Origin: Polynucleobacter sp. GWA2_45_21
Lineage (GTDB): Bacteria; Pseudomonadota; Gammaproteobacteria; Burkholderiales; Burkholderiaceae
NCBI RefSeq assembly: GCF_001830325.1
Contig: NZ_MHZG01000001.1
Coordinates: 434,001 to 498,000 of the forward strand
DNA: 64,000 bases
Direction: 5' to 3'
The number at the start of each line of letters is the position of its first letter. Position 1 is the stretch's first letter. Below are positions 44,344 through 53,016 of this stretch, piece by piece. The position numbers and the translations under genes were made by a program. The notes beneath the pieces are model-generated. The model saw nothing but the letters and a program-made list of their open reading frames with translations. It did no database searches and had not been told where the DNA came from.

Positions 44344-46149
44344 TTAGTGTGCGCCATCTACTGCTTTTGAACCACGTGGGATACGTACAGCTTCAACCAT
44401 TGCTTGGATGTGTGCTGGTGGCTCTTTAGTCACTTTATCTACCATGAAGGCAACGATAAAGTTCACACCGGCACCAACTGCACCGAAGGCTTCTGGAGTG
44501 ATACCAAAGAAGCTGTTCGCACCACCAATGAGACCAAGATACTCAGTACCCTTGATGAAGAAGATACCTTTGTGTGCGAACACATAGAACAAGGTGATGA
44601 ATAGACCAGCAAGCATACCGGCAATTGCACCTTCTTTGTTCATCTTCTTAGAGAAGATACCCATCATGATTGCAGGGAACAAGGAACTAGCAGCAATACC
44701 GAACGCTAACGCCACAGTACCCGCCGCAAAGCCTGGTGGATTGAGGCCCAAATAACCTGCCACGACGATGGATACCGCCATTGCAACCTTACCAGTCATC
44801 AACTCACCCTTCTCACTAATCTCTGGCATAAATACGTTCTTCACCAAGTCATGAGAAATCGCAGCAGAAATCGCCATCAACAAACCAGCCGCTGTAGAAA
44901 GCGCCGCAGCCAAACCACCCGCCGCAACCAGACCGATAACCCAGTTTGGCAACATCGCAATTTCAGGGTTAGCCAACACGATGATGTCAGCATTCACTGT
45001 CAACTCGTTGCCTTTCCAACCAGCAGCAGCAGCCTTGTCAGCAGCAGCTTGATTTTTGGTTTTGTCGTTGTAGTACTGAACACGACCGTCACCATTTTTA
45101 TCTTGCCACTTCAACAAGCCAGTTTTTTCCCAACGAGCCATCCATCCTGGACGATCATCAGCTTTGATGCTTGATTCAACAGCATATAAATCACCGTTTG
45201 TTGCAACAGCTGTATTTACTGTAGCGATCAAGTTGTACTTAGCCATTGCTGCAACAGCAGGAGCAGTAGTGTACAAAGCAGCAATAAAGATCAATGCCCA
45301 ACCAGCAGATGAACGTGCATCAGCAACTGTTTTCACAGTAAAGAAGCGCATGATCACGTGTGGCAAACCAGCAGTACCAATCATCAATGAGAGTGTGTAC
45401 ACAAACATATTGAGCTTGCTACCAGCAGTTGTGGTTGTGTACTGACCAAATCCAAGCTCAGTTACAACAGTGTCAAGGCGAGATAACAGGGACACATCTG
45501 TGCCAACCAAGTTAGAACCCAAACCGAACTGTGGAATTGCTACACCAGTCAATGCTAAAGAGATGTAAACAGCTGGAATGATGTAAGCAACGATCAATAC
45601 GCAATACTGGGCTACTTGGGTATAAGTAATACCTTTCATACCACCGAACACAGCGTACGCAAACACGATAGCCATACCGATATAAATACCAGTTTCCTTA
45701 GAAACTTCAAGGAAGCGGGCAAATGCGATACCTACACCAGTCATCTGACCAATAATGTAAGTTAAAGAAGCTACGAGCAAGCACAAAACCGCCACTGTAG
45801 ATGCTGTCTTGGAGTAGAAGCGATCACCAATGAACTGCGGTACTGTGAACTTACCGAACTTACGCAGGTATGGAGCAAGCAAAAGAGCCAAGAGAACGTA
45901 GCCGCCAGTCCAACCCATCAGGAAGAGACCGCCGCCGTAGCCCATATTGGAAATCAAGCCGGCCATCGAAATGAAAGAAGCAGCAGACATCCAGTCAGCA
46001 GCTGTCGCCATACCGTTCATAACAGGGTTAACGTCGCCACCGGCAACGTAGAACTCGCTAGTAGACCCAGCACGGGCCCATATCGCAATGCCGATGTAGA
46101 GCGCGAAGCTCAGACCAACAGCGATATATATAGTTGTTTGTAAATCCAT
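44344..46149 (-). CDS. ActP-like sodium:solute symporter (VC_2705-type subfamily)
   Basis: A 601-residue SSS-family transporter with about 13 hydrophobic helices. It has the acetate-permease-like start FALYIGIAIWARAGSTSEFYVAGGDV and GMATAADWMSAASFISMAGL. It is larger than E. coli ActP (549) because of a hydrophilic loop at about residues 325-395. That loop contains DKNGDGRVQYYN (residues 350-361), which resembles an EF-hand calcium loop but ends in Asn instead of Glu. The small subunit gene precedes it by 12 bases. The pair probably imports a short carboxylate such as acetate, with Na+. The exact substrate is inference. Confidence 0.88.
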   Translation of the reverse strand: MDLQTTIYIAVGLSFALYIGIAIWARAGSTSEFYVAGGDVNPVMNGMATAADWMSAASFISMAGLISNMGYGGGLFLMGWTGGYVLLALLLAPYLRKFGKFTVPQFIGDRFYSKTASTVAVLCLLVASLTYIIGQMTGVGIAFARFLEVSKETGIYIGMAIVFAYAVFGGMKGITYTQVAQYCVLIVAYIIPAVYISLALTGVAIPQFGLGSNLVGTDVSLLSRLDTVVTELGFGQYTTTTAGSKLNMFVYTLSLMIGTAGLPHVIMRFFTVKTVADARSSAGWALIFIAALYTTAPAVAAMAKYNLIATVNTAVATNGDLYAVESSIKADDRPGWMARWEKTGLLKWQDKNGDGRVQYYNDKTKNQAAADKAAAAGWKGNELTVNADIIVLANPEIAMLPNWVIGLVAAGGLAAALSTAAGLLMAISAAISHDLVKNVFMPEISEKGELMTGKVAMAVSIVVAGYLGLNPPGFAAGTVALAFGIAASSLFPAIMMGIFSKKMNKEGAIAGMLAGLFITLFYVFAHKGIFFIKGTEYLGLIGGANSFFGITPEAFGAVGAGVNFIVAFMVDKVTKEPPAHIQAMVEAVRIPRGSKAVDGAH

Positions 46150-46161
46150 GAATATCTCCTG

Positions 46162-46422
46162 TTAATCTTCGTGAACGTCAAACTGACGATCAATCTTGTC
46201 CATACTGCTCTTGTACCACCAGATTAAGGCGATAAAGATTACTAAGGAACCTTGTTGAGCAAACCAGAATCCAAGTGGATATCCACCAAGATAAAACGCA
46301 TTCATTTGTTCAACAAATAAAATGCCGGCGCCGAAAGAAACTAGGAACCAAACAATCAGGATCTTAGTCAATAAGCTCAGGGTTGCTTTCCAGTAGCCGT
46401 GAGCGTCATGAGAATGTTGCAT
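46162..46422 (-). CDS. DUF4212 small subunit of the sodium:solute symporter
   Basis: 86 residues with two hydrophobic helices (about 16-39, LLTKILIVWFLVSFGAGILFV, and 48-68). The family feature is HGYWKATLSLLTKILIVWFL and the central NAFYLGGYPLGFWFAQQGSL. Such proteins are the conserved small partner encoded directly before VC_2705-type symporters. GGAGGG precedes the ATG. Its stop is 12 bases from the symporter start, so they form an operon whose promoter lies in 46423-46663. Confidence 0.9.
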   Translation of the reverse strand: MQHSHDAHGYWKATLSLLTKILIVWFLVSFGAGILFVEQMNAFYLGGYPLGFWFAQQGSLVIFIALIWWYKSSMDKIDRQFDVHED

Positions 46423-46517
46423 ATTCCCTCCAGAGAATCGCTTTTGTTATAACCATAATTCCAGGTTTCCCCAGAGTCCTATCCGATCAATAACCGCAAA
46501 ACACGCAGCTATTCATC

Positions 46518-46592
46518 ATTAACCGCTAATATCCTGGGTATTGGCAAAAGAAATAACTAGTATTAACCCTAAAAATTGCTAGGTATTAACCC
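46518..46592. promoter_or_regulatory. Repeated ATTAACC motif upstream of the symporter operon
   Basis: ATTAACC occurs at 46518-46524, 46562-46568 and 46585-46591; the last two sit inside identical TATTAACCC nonamers. Spacings are 44 and 23 bases, close to four and two helical turns. The region is the 241-base gap between the symporter operon start and the exonuclease stop, so the sites could bind a regulator of the operon. No regulator is identified. Confidence 0.4.
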
Positions 46593-46663
46593 CTGATTTC
46601 CTTATAAAAAACAAGTACTTAATTGAGTCAAACCCCAGCCCTTTAGGGGTTGCGCGGGATTTA

Positions 46664-47314
46664 CTAGTGACGAGGCAATTTGCGCAGACGCTTCTCGAGT
46701 TGCTCAATGTCTTCAATTGAGCTGGCATGCTGTCTTAATAGTGGCCAAATCTGCATCATGATTTCTGCAGTGGCAAAGGTATCAGCTGCAGCCTGATGAC
46801 GCACTGCACACTCAATCCCTAAAAACTGCATCCAATCATCCATATATTTAGCCTTTACTTCAGGATGACACTTCGCCACCAATGGCTCAATGTCAATCCA
46901 GGCATTCTTTAGCTTTCGCCCTAAGAATTGCTTAAAGGTTTTTTGAATCATGGCCTCGTCAAATACCGCATGAAAGGCAAACAATGGAGAATTACCAACC
47001 CACTCCTCAAACTTGAGTAGTGCGGTGGCTGGATCGATACCCGCCTTTTGAGCCTGCACCCCAATACCATGCAGCAAAATATTTTCTTTATCAGATGTCT
47101 TGTTGGCTTGCTGCTTGAGCACAATTTCAAAGCTATCAGCCAGGTCAATTTTTATAGTTTGGGTCACTGGATCCAAATGAATGCAGATTGCAGCAATTTC
47201 TATCAAGCTGGCTTTTCGGGTATTTAAGCCGGTAGTCTCCACATCCAACACAACCCAACGATAAGGATCCATGGGCGCCGCGCCCCACAAACCCTTAATC
47301 CAATCGATATTCAT
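46664..47314 (-). CDS. DnaQ-like 3'-5' exonuclease
   Basis: A 216-residue DEDDh-type exonuclease. Exo I is D-x-E in WVVLDVETTGLNTRKASLIEI. Exo II is in LFAFHAVFDEAMI. Exo III is H-x4-D in VRHQAAADTFATAEIM. It has no extra polymerase-subunit domain. The start is two bases after the stop of the CBS/nucleotidyltransferase gene. The same two genes sit beside ActP-like symporters in many proteobacteria, which hints at a role in controlling the transporter and not in DNA replication; that is inference. Confidence 0.87.
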   Translation of the reverse strand: MNIDWIKGLWGAAPMDPYRWVVLDVETTGLNTRKASLIEIAAICIHLDPVTQTIKIDLADSFEIVLKQQANKTSDKENILLHGIGVQAQKAGIDPATALLKFEEWVGNSPLFAFHAVFDEAMIQKTFKQFLGRKLKNAWIDIEPLVAKCHPEVKAKYMDDWMQFLGIECAVRHQAAADTFATAEIMMQIWPLLRQHASSIEDIEQLEKRLRKLPRH

Positions 47315-47316
47315 GT

Positions 47317-49239
47317 TTATTGACCAAATGCGCGCTCGAGGCGCTGCTGGAAGTTTCGTGTGACGCTCAGGGATTCTTTCAAAATACGTCGATCAATATT
47401 ATTTAAGCTATTGAGCTCAATAGCATTTGGATTGCCATCGATTTCATGGCCATCAATCTGAATCGATAAACGTAGCATCTGTAGATATTCAAATGCTGTC
47501 ACCCAGGACATGTACTCTGCCTCAGGGACTTTTAAAGCCTGACCTACTGCTATGAGACGCTCTCTGGTATTGGTTTCAGGTATGGCGTTTGCCAAAGCAT
47601 AAATTCGTGCAGCATCCACCAAGATAGCAGTGCCATGTTTTTTCAAATCAATGCACTGCTTACCATCAAGCTTAATCGTATCCAAGCCGCCGTGCCAGGT
47701 AATAGGCACCTTCATGCGTAATGAATTGTCTGCCAACTGCTTCAGGAAACGCAGATTGCGGGGAGCATGAGTCAGGATAATTTCCTTCATCTTGAGAAGT
47801 AAGTCGGGATTACCGGCAACTCTTCTAAAGTCAAAGTAAATACTGGCGTTCAATAAATTCTCACCAGAACCTTCGTCAATCCAATGGGCAAACTTGCGAT
47901 TCCACTCGGCCTCACTTAAACAGATCTTCGGATTGCTTGCCATCACATTGCCCTTGCACAATGGATAACCACAGACATCTAGAGCCTGGTTAACATCTAG
48001 AGCAAATGCAAGATACTTGTCCCGCACAGCATCGCTTGCTTCTCCTGCAAATACCAGAGCATTGTCTTGATCGGTCGCAATGGTTTGCTCAGACCGGCCC
48101 TCAGAACCCAAGGCAATCCACGCAAAGCTTTTCATATCAATGTGGTGCTGGTGCGCATACAACTCAATCAACCTGTCACACACTAGATCATTCAAATCAC
48201 TAATTAATCTGGTTAGCTGCTTAGCCTGAACTCCTTGACCAATGAGGTTCTTAGCAAAACGTCGAACATCTTTTGCGCACAGGGCTACGCTCGCCAAATC
48301 AGGCGCAGAGCGGATTGCCATACTGATGTGCTTTAGCGAGAGTCTCTGCATCGCAAATAAATCTCTCTCAGAGAGAATGTTGACTACTTCACTGCCATCC
48401 ATCACCGGGATATGCCTAATCCCCAACTGCAAAAACATCAATGCAGCATCCTGCGCGCTATCGCGGATGGTGAGCGATTTCACGCCTTTAGTCATCACCT
48501 CTTTGATGGGTAGATGCACATCTATCTGAGGAATCGTCACTCTTCCCAAGATGTCATAACGCGTCAAGATACCCTGCAGCCCTTCTTCTGAGTCACCTAC
48601 CAGGATCGAACCAACTCTGCGCTCATGCATTAATGTGAGCGCTTCTTTGATGCTGGTATTAGGAGTGACACACAATGGTTTTTTACGAGGCAAATCTCCC
48701 AAAGGGGTTTCTAAAGACTGCTCTGAGAAAATTTGGGACGTATAGGTTCTCTGCAATACCTGCCAAGAACGCTCTAAGAATTTCATAATGCTTTGACTTA
48801 AAAAGTCAGCAAACTGTGGTGACATTTCTGCCAAGCGCCGCATCACGTCAGTTGTAATGCTTAAACAGAAACAATCTCCAATAGCGGCATAGGTTGCGGT
48901 TGGAGATCGCCCTGCCATTGCAGTGCTGACTGGAAAGAGTTCCCCCGCTTCAAACTCATGCGCCTCACCCGCTTCATTGGAGAGACCACGACGAGAGACA
49001 ACGCCGCCCTTACGAATAAAAAATAATCTATTGACCGGAGGACTTTGCGGCGATAAAAATACCTCGTCTGGCGCAAAGTACTCTTCCTGCGAATTTTCAA
49101 TGAAAAAATCCACATGCTCTGGCTTCATTTCAGAAAATGGCAGAACCTGCATCATCTGCTGGGTCAGATTCACAATCAAACTGCGAGATGGGCTGGTTTT
49201 CTTCAAGGCATCCTCTGTTCTTCGCTTTACTTTAACCAT
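47317..49239 (-). CDS. DUF294 putative nucleotidyltransferase with cNMP-binding and CBS domains
   Basis: 640 residues. The N-terminal cyclic-nucleotide-binding-like domain (about 25-150) has FAPDEVFLSPQSPPVNRLFFIRKGGVV, and a pair of CBS domains follows (about 185-310, MHERRVGSILVGD and LGIRHIPVMDG). The GlnD-like nucleotidyltransferase domain has WIALGSEGRSEQTIATDQDNALVF with the G-S and D-x-D residues, and a DUF294 C-terminal helical domain ends the protein. Proteins of this design are thought to sense nucleotides and regulate the neighbouring transporter. It is co-transcribed with the exonuclease. Confidence 0.9.
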   Translation of the reverse strand: MVKVKRRTEDALKKTSPSRSLIVNLTQQMMQVLPFSEMKPEHVDFFIENSQEEYFAPDEVFLSPQSPPVNRLFFIRKGGVVSRRGLSNEAGEAHEFEAGELFPVSTAMAGRSPTATYAAIGDCFCLSITTDVMRRLAEMSPQFADFLSQSIMKFLERSWQVLQRTYTSQIFSEQSLETPLGDLPRKKPLCVTPNTSIKEALTLMHERRVGSILVGDSEEGLQGILTRYDILGRVTIPQIDVHLPIKEVMTKGVKSLTIRDSAQDAALMFLQLGIRHIPVMDGSEVVNILSERDLFAMQRLSLKHISMAIRSAPDLASVALCAKDVRRFAKNLIGQGVQAKQLTRLISDLNDLVCDRLIELYAHQHHIDMKSFAWIALGSEGRSEQTIATDQDNALVFAGEASDAVRDKYLAFALDVNQALDVCGYPLCKGNVMASNPKICLSEAEWNRKFAHWIDEGSGENLLNASIYFDFRRVAGNPDLLLKMKEIILTHAPRNLRFLKQLADNSLRMKVPITWHGGLDTIKLDGKQCIDLKKHGTAILVDAARIYALANAIPETNTRERLIAVGQALKVPEAEYMSWVTAFEYLQMLRLSIQIDGHEIDGNPNAIELNSLNNIDRRILKESLSVTRNFQQRLERAFGQ

Positions 49240-49277
49240 TCAATTTATCGCGTCATTACGCTACTGTCTATATGATT

Positions 49278-49315
49278 TGACCCACTTATTTGATCGTAAT
49301 CAAATAAGTGGGTCA
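49278..49315. repeat. Perfect 17-bp inverted repeat
   Basis: TGACCCACTTATTTGAT (49278-49294), loop CGTA, and ATCAAATAAGTGGGTCA (49299-49315), with no mismatch. It lies between the pilin stop (49365) and the start of the DUF294 gene (49239), both on the minus strand. No T run follows on either strand, so it is not a standard terminator. Confidence 0.9.
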
Positions 49316-49364
49316 TTCTCTTATCTAAACGCTCTCACCTTGCCTCTACGAAGCAAAGAGAGGC

Positions 49365-49880
49365 TTACTTAGTGAGTCGGCACTCTGAAGGCAGTAATTG
49401 TGGGGATAAGTTGCTATCTGGGCTTCTACAAGACCAACCCCCTGACCATGATGAGGACTCAGGTCTTGATAAATCCATTGCACTTGGAATGACAGCATCA
49501 GGCTCGTTTGTTGGAATGAGATACAAGGTGTTTTTACCTGCAGGCGCCACATTGGCTTGATAGCCAATGACAATGGTCCCAGAAGGATCGATTTCAATGA
49601 ACTTCACATTGCGCGTTGGCGCAAAAGTAAAGGCCCCCTGAGTTGCCTCATCCATTGCTACAGCGCCTCGACTCGAAAATACCTCTGTGACGGCAAGCTT
49701 GGCAGTAGAGGCGAGATTCAAGCCCTCCACAACTCGACTTCGGGCTATGTAATCTTGATATTTAGGAACGGCAACAGCAACCAAGATGCCAATGATGGCT
49801 ACAACCACCATCACCTCGATCAAGGTAAAGCCAGCCTCTTTGGATTGAGCTAAGTTATTGCGCGATGCTGAATTTTGCAT
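49365..49880 (-). CDS. Type IV pilin (PilA-like)
   Basis: A 171-residue prepilin. A 17-residue leader ends in KEAG, followed by the class III signal F-T-L-I-E (GFTLIEVMVVVAIIGILVAVAVP), with cleavage between G and F and the Glu at position 5 of the mature protein. The hydrophobic helix is followed by QDYIARSRVVEGLNLAS, then a globular domain. A C-terminal Cys pair in WSCRSPDSN and LPSECR probably forms the D-loop disulfide. AGGGG lies seven bases before the ATG. It is a single gene with no pil assembly genes nearby, so it is the pilin subunit of a system encoded elsewhere. Confidence 0.92.
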   Translation of the reverse strand: MQNSASRNNLAQSKEAGFTLIEVMVVVAIIGILVAVAVPKYQDYIARSRVVEGLNLASTAKLAVTEVFSSRGAVAMDEATQGAFTFAPTRNVKFIEIDPSGTIVIGYQANVAPAGKNTLYLIPTNEPDAVIPSAMDLSRPESSSWSGGWSCRSPDSNLSPQLLPSECRLTK

Positions 49881-49887
49881 GTAAAAA

Positions 49888-49937
49888 CCCCTAGTTAAAT
49901 CACCCTATGATCCAACATAGAGCCATTTTTCTAGGGG
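49888..49937 (-). promoter_or_regulatory. Possible Shine-Dalgarno-masking stem in the pilin leader
   Basis: On the minus strand CCCCTAG (49937-49931) is the exact complement of CTAGGGG (49894-49888), which contains the pilin Shine-Dalgarno AGGGG. A seven-base stem across a 36-base loop could hide the ribosome site if transcription starts upstream of 49937. Confidence 0.35.
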
Positions 49938-49990
49938 CCTACTGCTATCAGATTGTTCTGATTTTAATGCGCGCTACTCGGTAAAACTAA

Positions 49991-50689
49991 TTAAGCCTTC
50001 TTATGTTTGCGCTTAACCAACTCACCTGCAGCCATTACTGCAATCGCACCAATAGCACCAGCTACCAAGCTATATGACTCTACTCCAGCACCAAAGAACT
50101 TCATCACACCTGGGTCAGACATAATCATGCCGCCTGCAATCCAGCCCAGCAAGCCAGCACCCGCGGTAACGATAATCGGGAAACGATCAATCAGGTACAG
50201 CACGATGCGACTACCGCCAATGATGAGTGGTACTGAAACCAACAAACCAAAGATGATGTAGCCCAGCTGATGTGCCTGGTCATCAATTTGACCAGCAGCA
50301 CCGGCAATTGCCAACACGTTATCCAAACTCATCACGATGTCAGCAACGATGATGGTTTTAATGGCAGCAAAGAGCTTATCTGGGGCTTGGAGATCATGTC
50401 CTTCTTCACCGCCAGAGTCCACCATCAATTTGTAGCCGATCCATAGCAATAACAGACCACCGACAAACTTTAAGAACGGAATCTGCAGCAGTGTCACAGC
50501 AAAGGCCACTAAGACAATGCGCAAGATGATCGCGCCAGCCGTACCCCACAAAATACCTTTACGGCGTTGATTTGGGTGTAGATTTCTGCAAGCTAAGGCA
50601 ATTACAACAGCGTTATCACCGCCCAACAGAATATCGATCAAGATGATCTGCGCAACGACAGACCAATCTAACATTGTTAAAAACTCCAT
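49991..50689 (-). CDS. TerC-family membrane protein
   Basis: A 232-residue inner-membrane protein with about seven hydrophobic helices. Family Asp-containing motifs are IDILLGGDNAVVIALACRNL and IVADIVMSLDNVLAIAG. TerC-family members have been linked to metal ion (manganese) export for exoproteins and to tellurite resistance. The short YjbE-like type here lacks extra domains. AGAGGA precedes the ATG. The sucCD terminator lies upstream, so it has its own promoter. Confidence 0.88.
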   Translation of the reverse strand: MEFLTMLDWSVVAQIILIDILLGGDNAVVIALACRNLHPNQRRKGILWGTAGAIILRIVLVAFAVTLLQIPFLKFVGGLLLLWIGYKLMVDSGGEEGHDLQAPDKLFAAIKTIIVADIVMSLDNVLAIAGAAGQIDDQAHQLGYIIFGLLVSVPLIIGGSRIVLYLIDRFPIIVTAGAGLLGWIAGGMIMSDPGVMKFFGAGVESYSLVAGAIGAIAVMAAGELVKRKHKKA

Positions 50690-50730
50690 GTCATCCTCTT
50701 ATATTTTTATGTTTTAACTACGGGCACTGC

Positions 50731-50758
50731 AAAAAGGATGCTATTACGCATCCTTTTC
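50731..50758. terminator. Terminator after sucD
   Basis: AAAAGGATGC (50732-50741) and GCATCCTTTT (50748-50757) form a perfect 10-bp stem with a six-base loop and T-rich ends on both strands. It is 11 bases past the sucD stop on the minus strand. Confidence 0.9.
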
Positions 50759-50768
50759 TTAAACACAA

Positions 50769-51662
50769 TTACAACATGGCTTTAAGCAAAGCTGCCATTT
50801 CTGATGGATTTCTTGTTACTTTAAAGCCACATTCTTCCATCACCGCTAGCTTAGCATCGGCTGTATCGGCACCACCAGAAATCAATGCGCCAGCATGGCC
50901 CATACGTTTTCCAGGAGGCGCTGTTACACCAGCGATAAAGCCAACAACCGGCTTCTTCATATTGTCTTTGCACCAGCGAGCTGCTTCTGCTTCGTCAGGG
51001 CCACCAATTTCGCCAATCATAATGACCGCGTCAGTATCAGGGTCTTCGTTGAACATACGCATCACGTCAATGTGCTTCAAGCCGTTAATTGGGTCGCCAC
51101 CGATACCAACCGCTGTGGACTGACCCAGACCAATCGCAGTCAATTGACCAACCGCCTCATAAGTCAAAGTACCGGAACGGCTAACAACGCCAATGCGACC
51201 CTTCTTATGAATATGGCCAGGCATGATGCCGATTTTGATTTCATCTGGAGTAATGATTCCAGGGCAATTTGGGCCAAGTAATAAAGTTTTCTTACCGCCT
51301 GCAGCTTCTTTTGCATGCATCTTGTTACGTACTTCCAACATATCCTTGACCGGAATGCCTTCGGTAATACAGATAACAAAATCGAGGTCAGCTTCAACAG
51401 CTTCCCAAATCGCAGCAGCAGCGCCAGGAGGCGGAACATAAATTACAGAAGTAGTAGCGCCAGTTTGCTGAGCAGCTTCTTTTACAGTTCCGTAAATTGG
51501 AATGTTAAAAATGGACTCGCCCGCTTTTTTAGGATTTACACCCGCTACAAAACAGTTTTTTCCGTTTGCGTATTCCTGGCACTTCTCAGTGTGGAACTGA
51601 CCAGTCTTACCAGTAATACCTTGAGTAATCACTCGTGTATTTTTATTTACCAAAATAGACAT
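50769..51662 (-). CDS. sucD: Succinyl-CoA synthetase alpha subunit
   Basis: The CoA-binding and phosphohistidine subunit of the TCA-cycle enzyme that makes ATP (or GTP) from succinyl-CoA. The 297-residue protein has the N-terminal QGITGKTGQFHTEKCQEYG-like CoA-binding region, YVPPPGAAAAIWEA, LLGPNCPGIITP and the phosphohistidine region KRMGHAGALISGGADTA. Length is near E. coli SucD (289). It is 15 bases downstream of sucC. Confidence 0.97.
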   Translation of the reverse strand: MSILVNKNTRVITQGITGKTGQFHTEKCQEYANGKNCFVAGVNPKKAGESIFNIPIYGTVKEAAQQTGATTSVIYVPPPGAAAAIWEAVEADLDFVICITEGIPVKDMLEVRNKMHAKEAAGGKKTLLLGPNCPGIITPDEIKIGIMPGHIHKKGRIGVVSRSGTLTYEAVGQLTAIGLGQSTAVGIGGDPINGLKHIDVMRMFNEDPDTDAVIMIGEIGGPDEAEAARWCKDNMKKPVVGFIAGVTAPPGKRMGHAGALISGGADTADAKLAVMEECGFKVTRNPSEMAALLKAML

Positions 51663-51677
51663 ATTGAAGTTCCTTGA

Positions 51678-52847
51678 TTATTTGTTTTTCGCAACAGCAG
51701 CAACTACCTTCGTAGCAGCTTCTGCCATTGAATCGGCGCTAATGATTGGCAAACCAGAGTCTGCAAGAATCTTCTTGCCCAACTCCTCATTGGTACCCTT
51801 CATGCGAACAACCAAAGGTACAGTCAAATTCACCGCTTTGCAGGCTGTCACTACGCCATCAGCGATCACGTCGCAACGCATAATGCCACCGAAAATATTT
51901 ACCAAAATCGCTTCAACACTCTTGTTTTTGAGCATGATCTTGAATGCTTCAGTAACCTTCTCTGCTGTTGCGCCACCGCCAACGTCCAAGAAGTTTGCTG
52001 GCTCACCACCAAACAATTTAATGGTGTCCATCGTAGCCATTGCTAAGCCAGCACCATTCACTAAGCAACCGATATTGCCATCGAGTGAAATGTAAGCTAA
52101 GTCGAATTTAGAAGCCTCAATCTCAGCTGCATCCTCTTCATCGATATCGCGGTAAGCCACGATCTCTGGATGACGGTACAAAGCATTGGGATCAAAATTA
52201 AATTTAGCATCAAGAGCTTTGATCTTGCCGTTGCCTTCAAGAATTAATGGGTTGATCTCAACCAATGAAGCATCAGTTTCCCAATAGGTCTTGTACAAAT
52301 TCTTGAATACATCACGCGCCATTGGAATAGAAGCATCGGGAACGCCGATACCCTTAGCAATGATGTCGCAATCAGCATCTGTCAACCCAATCAATGGATC
52401 AACAAATACTTTGATAATTTTTTCTGGGTGAGATTCAGCAACCTCTTCAATGTCCATACCGCCTTCGCTGGACGCCATGATCACATTCTTTTGTGTGCCA
52501 CGGTCAGTAACGATACTGAAGTAATACTCTTTTTTGATATCAGCGCCATCTTCAATTAAGAGGCGATTTACTTTTTGACCTTCTGGGCCAGTTTGGTGAG
52601 TCTTTAACTGCATACCCAAAATTTCAGAAGCGTACTTTTTCACTTCGTCCATGCTGCGAGCTAATTTCACACCGCCACCTTTACCGCGACCACCTGCATG
52701 AATCTGAGCTTTAACAACCCATACTGGGCCGCCTAGCTTTTCTGCAGCTTTAATAGCCTCATCAACACTGAATGCAGGAATGCCATTTGGAACAGGCACA
52801 TTAAATTGGCGCAAAAGTTCTTTGCCTTGGTACTCGTGAATTTTCAT
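51678..52847 (-). CDS. sucC: Succinyl-CoA synthetase beta subunit
   Basis: The ATP-grasp subunit that binds succinate and nucleotide. The 389-residue protein starts [20 protein letters not shown]. It contains [74 protein letters not shown] and [13 protein letters not shown]. Length equals E. coli SucC (388). It leads the sucCD operon; its promoter is in the 169 bases up to recX. Confidence 0.97.
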   Translation of the reverse strand: MKIHEYQGKELLRQFNVPVPNGIPAFSVDEAIKAAEKLGGPVWVVKAQIHAGGRGKGGGVKLARSMDEVKKYASEILGMQLKTHQTGPEGQKVNRLLIEDGADIKKEYYFSIVTDRGTQKNVIMASSEGGMDIEEVAESHPEKIIKVFVDPLIGLTDADCDIIAKGIGVPDASIPMARDVFKNLYKTYWETDASLVEINPLILEGNGKIKALDAKFNFDPNALYRHPEIVAYRDIDEEDAAEIEASKFDLAYISLDGNIGCLVNGAGLAMATMDTIKLFGGEPANFLDVGGGATAEKVTEAFKIMLKNKSVEAILVNIFGGIMRCDVIADGVVTACKAVNLTVPLVVRMKGTNEELGKKILADSGLPIISADSMAEAATKVVAAVAKNK

Positions 52848-53016
52848 AATTACTCCGAAACGGTGTCTTTTTTAGCAAGCGATAAGAATGTGTAAAACCA
52901 GCACCTTTTTTAGCTTTTTTCTTCATCAAACCAAAAAATGGCGTGTGGTTCACGCAACTTTATAAGTCTATCATGCTGCAATGCATCAACTTGGGATTTT
53001 TAGCTCCGTAATTGCC

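Noticed and set aside
46620..46660. Terminator after the exonuclease gene (AACCCC/GGGGTT)
   Set aside because: The stem is short and no T run follows on the minus strand.
49905..49945. Sigma-54 promoter for the pilin gene
   Set aside because: On the minus strand TGGCTCTATGTTGGA has the GG but lacks the GC at the -12 position, so the match is too weak.
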